Source of the DNA: Siphonodentalium dalli
Lineage: Eukaryota > Mollusca > Scaphopoda > Gadilida > Siphonodentaliidae
Length of the DNA: 64,000 nucleotides
NCBI GenBank assembly: GCA_032622095.1
Contig: CP136063.1
Location: 203,903,934-203,967,933 of the forward strand
Direction of reading: 5' to 3'
In this document: positions 59,811 through 64,000 of the stretch, piece after piece
Layout: each line of letters begins with the position of its first letter
Position numbering within the stretch: position 1 is the stretch's first letter
Translations under genes and position numbers: made by a program
The notes under the pieces: model-generated
Seen by the model: only the letters and a program-made list of their open reading frames with translations
Database searches by the model: none
Told to the model about the DNA's origin: nothing

Positions 59811-60888
59811 AGTTCACATACTGCTAAGTTTGCCTGGTATGCTTTGCAGGCATTTCGTTATAGAAAACCATATATGCATGGTGTGAGCATATGAACGGTA
59901 GCATGCATATCACATGCATCTTTACCAAAGCTAACGACACGAGAACTAAAATGTTTGTACATTCTAAACGTGCTACTAACATGCAGTTGTCTTCAAATAC
60001 ACGTAAGACTGAGTCTTGCCTTAGTTGCCTTAGTATATATATCTGTATATGAACTACGCAGTTTAGTAATCTACTGACTCCCCATTTATGGACCTACTCC
60101 CCAACTCAACCATCAGTTCTCTATGGTTGATCTACCGTATGTACTGTATTCCATAGTAGCTGACTAACACTTGACTAACATATATATATGAAGAAAATAC
60201 CCCTTTGCACAAAACCCTGCTCCAAACATTAGTTAAAACGAACAAAAATCACACAAACCCCACCAAATGTTATAGCTACCAAATCAACCATAACCCATAT
60301 AACAATATGCTCTGGAAGGCACAACACCAAGCACCATAACATCACTAAATCATGCATGTAAATATGTTCAGCTGTCATCTTGTAAACATTTTGTATCCTT
60401 AACCCTTTGAGTGCCAGGTCGATTTTTGTATCAACCCATATACCCTGTGCCAATGCATTCTCTTATATATGCGAGTCGACCATAGGTCGCCTCGCATATA
60501 TAAGAGAATGCATTGGCCTAACATTTTTTTTTTTTACAATTTTAATAATTTATTCTTATATTCTTTAACAGACTTATTTTGTAGGTCTAGGGCCGATGAG
60601 ATCGGCCCCTGGCACTCAAAGGGCTAATCGTTTGTATTGGGAAAGGGGCTAAATACGTTTCAAGTCAAAATGATTGATTCTTGCAAGATAATTGCATGAT
60701 ATTTACAGGAAAATGTGGGTAGCATCGCAACAGGTGGACTACAGATTTTACTTCTTGCGTAGTTAGCTCTGGTACAGATGCATCTTAAAAGTATTCTTTT
60801 GCTTTGTTTCCTGACACATTATAGCTTTCTGTATCGATATGCTTGCAAATAAATACCAGGCGAGTGTGAGTGTGTGAACGAACCCTTA
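59811..60888. mobile_element. Family F element (copy F4), split by an insertion
   Basis: The left part at 59811-60020 (TGCAGGCATTTCGTTATAGA, ATCTTTACCAAAGCTAACGA) and the right part at about 60669-60888 (AGTTAGCTCTGGTACAGATG, GTGAGTGTGTGAACG) are the two halves of F. They are separated by about 650 bp that contain element C2. GATTCTTGC / GAGTCTTGC stands at both sides of the break. Confidence 0.6.
60403..60623 (+). mobile_element. TTAA-type element, family C (copy C2), carrying the A-type palindrome
   Basis: The termini CCCTTTGAGTGCCAGG and CCTGGCACTCAAAGGG lie between TTAA (60399-60402) and CTAA (60624-60627). The left subterminal GATTTTTGTATCAACCCATA matches C1. The core at about 60448-60516 is identical to the 69-bp palindrome of family A, followed by an AT-rich tail resembling the A spacer. 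Confidence 0.9.
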
Positions 60889-61664
60889 TACTGAAGAATC
60901 ATTCTGCGATACGACATCTCATGTTATAGAAAGAGCATACGGGGAAGCTTCAGGAACAATATATTCTGTCCAATTATAATAAAGAGATACTGTAATCAAA
61001 TGTTGTTGTTGGTTTCTAAAGTCTCTGGGTCGTAGCATAAGGTAACCAGATTTCCATTTTCTGAAAGTCTGTTGAGTATGAAGTAATGTTACGGATGGCA
61101 GATTAGCCGGAATGCGAAAATACCAAATGTCGTTGTCGAGTAATATTTTGACAGTTTTCAAGCAAATGTATCAAATAAATGTTATATTAGATGCATACTA
61201 GTCCCATATACTCATTTAAGACATTGTATAGTCACTAGTCAGTGAGTGGCTTGAGTTTACGCCCGTGTCAAAATAATTGTTCACACGATCATGTGTGTCA
61301 CCCGTTTCACAATCCACTATCCGTTAATTATTTTGATTACGTCTTGTACATGGAAATTCGTAATATAATTTATGGCTCCAGCCATAAATTAAATTTATAT
61401 CAAACTATTAACTTTGATTTTAAGATTACCTATTAACCTCAACGTTTATAGAATACATCTTCGACTCAATTTACTTAGTTTTCTATATATTTTCGATATT
61501 GGATCGTTGTTATCACCAGGAATTTATTGAAAATGGCGCACAGTACCCCTTTAAGAAGCATTTGCATTTGTAAACTTCAAGCAAGTTATCATATTTAAGG
61601 GGCACACAGTCTTCACCTGACTACTTCATACTCAAATTTACCATCCATCCGTTATACCAATATC
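60889..61664. other. Intergenic sequence with a 24-bp perfect palindrome
   Basis: AATTTATGGCT / AGCCATAAATT around CC lies at 61367-61390. A GCACAGTACCCCTTTAA end at 61538-61554 looks like a family H terminus. I see no gene. Confidence 0.45.
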
Positions 61665-62250
61665 ATTCAATTCAATTCAATTTATTATATACTCTCATCG
61701 TATAACAATACATATTGAGAAGAAATGTGTTAGTGTATGCAATTCACAATGATATGTATGAATATATTCGGAATTAAACGGGATATTTGTGTAATTCATA
61801 AGACAGGTTGGCGTAATGTACATATTTCGTCAGGGGATGGCGTGGAAAGGGGGGGGGGGGGGGGGGGTAGCACGTTGTTAACCATCAGGAGTGATTTATC
61901 TCACTGGGCCTTTTGATAAATATTGATAGTTTGTCCATAGCTTTCGTACCGTTAGAGTTAAATAGTTCATACAATTTTATTACTTTAGGTCGACTGTAGT
62001 AGTAGTACGGTTTGATATATTTCAATCTCAGATCTCTTATAACTGCGGGCATATAAGAATGGTGTGGTATTCGTCACCTAGCGCTTCCATACATAATGTG
62101 CATTTCCTATCGGGAATACGGGGTATTTATCCACGAACCAGTTTCCACTGGCACTTTGTGGTTTCTAGTTCTGAATCTTAGGCGGGTCAATAAGACGCTG
62201 TTGTCATCTAAGGATATATACTTCGGTCTACTGAAGTTCGGTTTTATATA
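61665..62250 (-). pseudogene. Non-LTR retrotransposon 3' fragment (ORF2 C-terminus, frameshifted)
   Basis: Read on the minus strand from 62250, the translation gives YIKPNFSRPKYISL, LLTRLRFRTRNHKVPVETGS and W, then after a one-base shift RKCTLCMEALGDEYHTILIC, then after another shift KYIKPYYYYSRP, ending with TGA at 61885-61887. The order L-T-R-x-R...N-H-x-x-P-x-E-x-G, then C-x2-C, then GDE(Y)H-x4-C is the usual C-terminal region of CR1/Jockey-like ORF2 proteins. The tail ends in AATTGAATTGAATTG-type repeats, with a G tract at about 61850-61867. At least two frameshifts make it dead. Confidence 0.8.
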
Positions 62251-62252
62251 AT

Positions 62253-62370
62253 GGCGGTTTCAATGTGGTCATGGGATTTTGACCGCGAGAAAAATTCAGC
62301 AAACTTCGGGGTTCATGGAGTTTGCTGATATTTTATCGCGGTCAAAACCCATGACCACGTTGAATCCGCC
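62253..62370. repeat. 118-bp hairpin next to the retrotransposon fragment
   Basis: Arms of about 53 bases (GGCGGTTTCAATGTGGTCAT... and its inverse ...ATGACCACGTTGAATCCGCC) pair with few mismatches around a TCGGGGTTCATGG loop. Confidence 0.75.
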
Positions 62371-62424
62371 GTTTATTATTTATATTTATATACTTACGCT
62401 CTTTAAAACACTTCTCCAAATATG

Positions 62425-62632
62425 TCCGTTATTTCGTCAAAACACTTTTTCAAATATCTCCGTTATTTCGTTTATAAAAATAATTTCCTATTTCTATATT
62501 TCGCTCTATATTTCGCCCTATTTCGCTATTTCGCTGTACTTTCCTATTTCGATTTTTCGTGCTATTTCGCTGTATTTTCATATTTCGCTTTTTCGTTGTA
62601 TTTCATATTTCGATAATTCGCTATATTTGACA
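62425..62632. repeat. TATTTCG-type interrupted microsatellite
   Basis: TATTTCGC, TATTTCCTATTTCG and related words repeat irregularly for about 200 bases on the + strand, starting after CGTTATTTCG. Confidence 0.85.
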
Positions 62633-64000
62633 TATAATGGGATATGGGATTATATGATAACCAACATTATGATAGTCAATCGAACATCTCGTGCCACCCG
62701 TGCTCGCGATTAGATGCCACTAGCCATCCAATCGTGAACCTCGATTACATACTGTTTGCTATCAAATCCTTGGCGTATTGGCTGACTAGATACCCAAGCA
62801 GTCGGTAATGTCCGACAATCTCCGGTGATTTCCGGACCAATGTGTTCATAAACCTATGAACGACATTGAAAGTGACGTCACGTCACGTTCACATGTTTAT
62901 GAACGCATTGAATAAGGGGGCGTGTCTACCGTAACGCTATGGGGAAATCGGAAGAGATATCAGGTGTATGTAAATATACATCTATAAAACGCAAATTTGT
63001 TTGATGTATCTAAAGACGAATACTATTCGGTTATGTATTTGTCCATGAGTTTCTGTTTTACAGCACAAGAAAATATTTTTACACTACTCACTGATTGATT
63101 CTGCCATGTATAAGACATACCTAGGTTATTTAGTTCCGCTCATACAAATTGTTATGAACTTGATATTACCTTGTGTACTGCCACTTTCGATACAAAATTT
63201 ATGAGTATATTAAATACCTGCGTCTAGCAAGTTTATTCGCTATATGCGTTTGAACACGCCAGGTGAGTGTTTCATATCTTTTAAATCTAGCAATGATATA
63301 TACGCTTTTGTAACGTTTCGTTGAACAGAATGTATCTATATTTATAGAACATTGTGATGTCGGGGAAATTTATCGATACGTGCAGATACATGCGTAAAAT
63401 TACAATATTTATAGAACTTTATATATAAGAGAATGCACTGGCTTACAAGATCGAGGTAAATACATGTATTGTTAGGCCAATGTATTTCGTTGTATGGCGC
63501 GAGCCACAGTGAAAACATCTGTTAAAGAGCGTACACCTGAAAAGTCGTGAGTTGGCTTATTTGTGTCATTGTGCGCACATAATCAGCTTAGAATTGATTA
63601 TGCAACTATAATGTTCTCATCTTCAGTTCTATTATTAGCTTGTGATATAATGCGGTTTTTGGGAGAACAGGCCAGCTGAACAGGCTGGATAATTTCTACG
63701 ATTTCTCACTGAACTTACTTAAAAAACACACACTTCCCCGGTACTAGTGAGGTGCGATAAATTTAACCCAAAAAAATGGTAATTGTTTTTAATTTCTGAA
63801 TATCTCAACTATTTAGTCAATATAATCATTTCAGTAGGAAGGTATATTTCTGAATTAACTATATTGAGTAGTGGCCAGTTGGATCCGGTTATCCCCCTTC
63901 CGATTAGATTATATTGATAAGTTATATTCTTGTATTTAATTGAACATCGCGTGGCACGCGTTGTTCCGATTGAATACCATTATATACCTAATCGTTATCC
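62633..64000. other. Intergenic sequence with a palindrome-arm remnant
   Basis: 63421-63488 contains ATATATAAGAGAATGCACTG and TTAGGCCAATGTATTT, decayed arms of the A/C core. 63493-63515 (GGCGCGAGCCACAGTGAAAA) resembles repeat Q in reverse. I see no gene. Confidence 0.5.

Overview
The window is animal nuclear DNA, AT-rich, with one recognisable protein-coding gene and otherwise almost entirely non-coding, repeat-packed sequence. There are no prokaryotic features: no operons, no Shine-Dalgarno-led genes and no closely packed long ORFs. The gene has a GT-AG intron, a Kozak-like start and a canonical polyadenylation signal. Its product is a DM-domain transcription factor of the DMRTA (Dmrt4/5) class. 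The dispersed repeats (Helitrons, non-LTR retrotransposon tails, many short palindromic DNA elements) resemble those of marine invertebrates such as molluscs or other lophotrochozoans, but I cannot name the species from sequence alone.

The gene lies on the + strand at about 19.5-26.4 kb. A TATA/Inr-like promoter is at 19474-19510. Coding exon 1 (19589-19982) carries the DM zinc module. A 3.96-kb intron follows, and coding exon 2 (23944-24614) carries the DMA domain and ends the protein at 354 residues. A candidate poly(A) site is at 26336. The intron is filled with transposon remnants, and the 3'UTR contains a long imperfect hairpin.

Most of the remainder can be sorted into repeats. (1) At least six families of short palindromic elements are flanked by TTAA (here called A, C, D, H, I and T), which points to piggyBac-like or similar TTAA-targeting transposition. 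Families A and C share an identical 69-bp near-perfect palindromic core inside different termini. (2) TA-flanked elements (B, U, R) look like Tc1/mariner-type MITEs, and one element (G) has an 8-bp duplication as hAT elements do. (3) Two Helitron-like elements lie head to tail at 40558-42193. (4) Two 5'-truncated non-LTR retrotransposon tails are present. (5) There are large tandem arrays: a 38-bp satellite of about 83 copies (30583-33735), a 31/33-bp minisatellite (44093-45172), a 48/54-bp array (49830-50705), a two-copy 527-bp higher-order repeat (51661-52737) and a homogeneous 29-bp array (56768-57057).

Insertions are nested in places, so relative ages can be read. The clearest stack is at 39.6-42.2 kb, where one old D element has received an A element, a retrotransposon tail and the Helitron pair. 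The very long open frames over the 38-bp satellite come from a stop-free repeat whose length is not a multiple of three, and they are not evidence of a gene. All family letters are local labels for this window. No database search was possible, so family assignments rest on termini, target duplications and protein motifs visible here.
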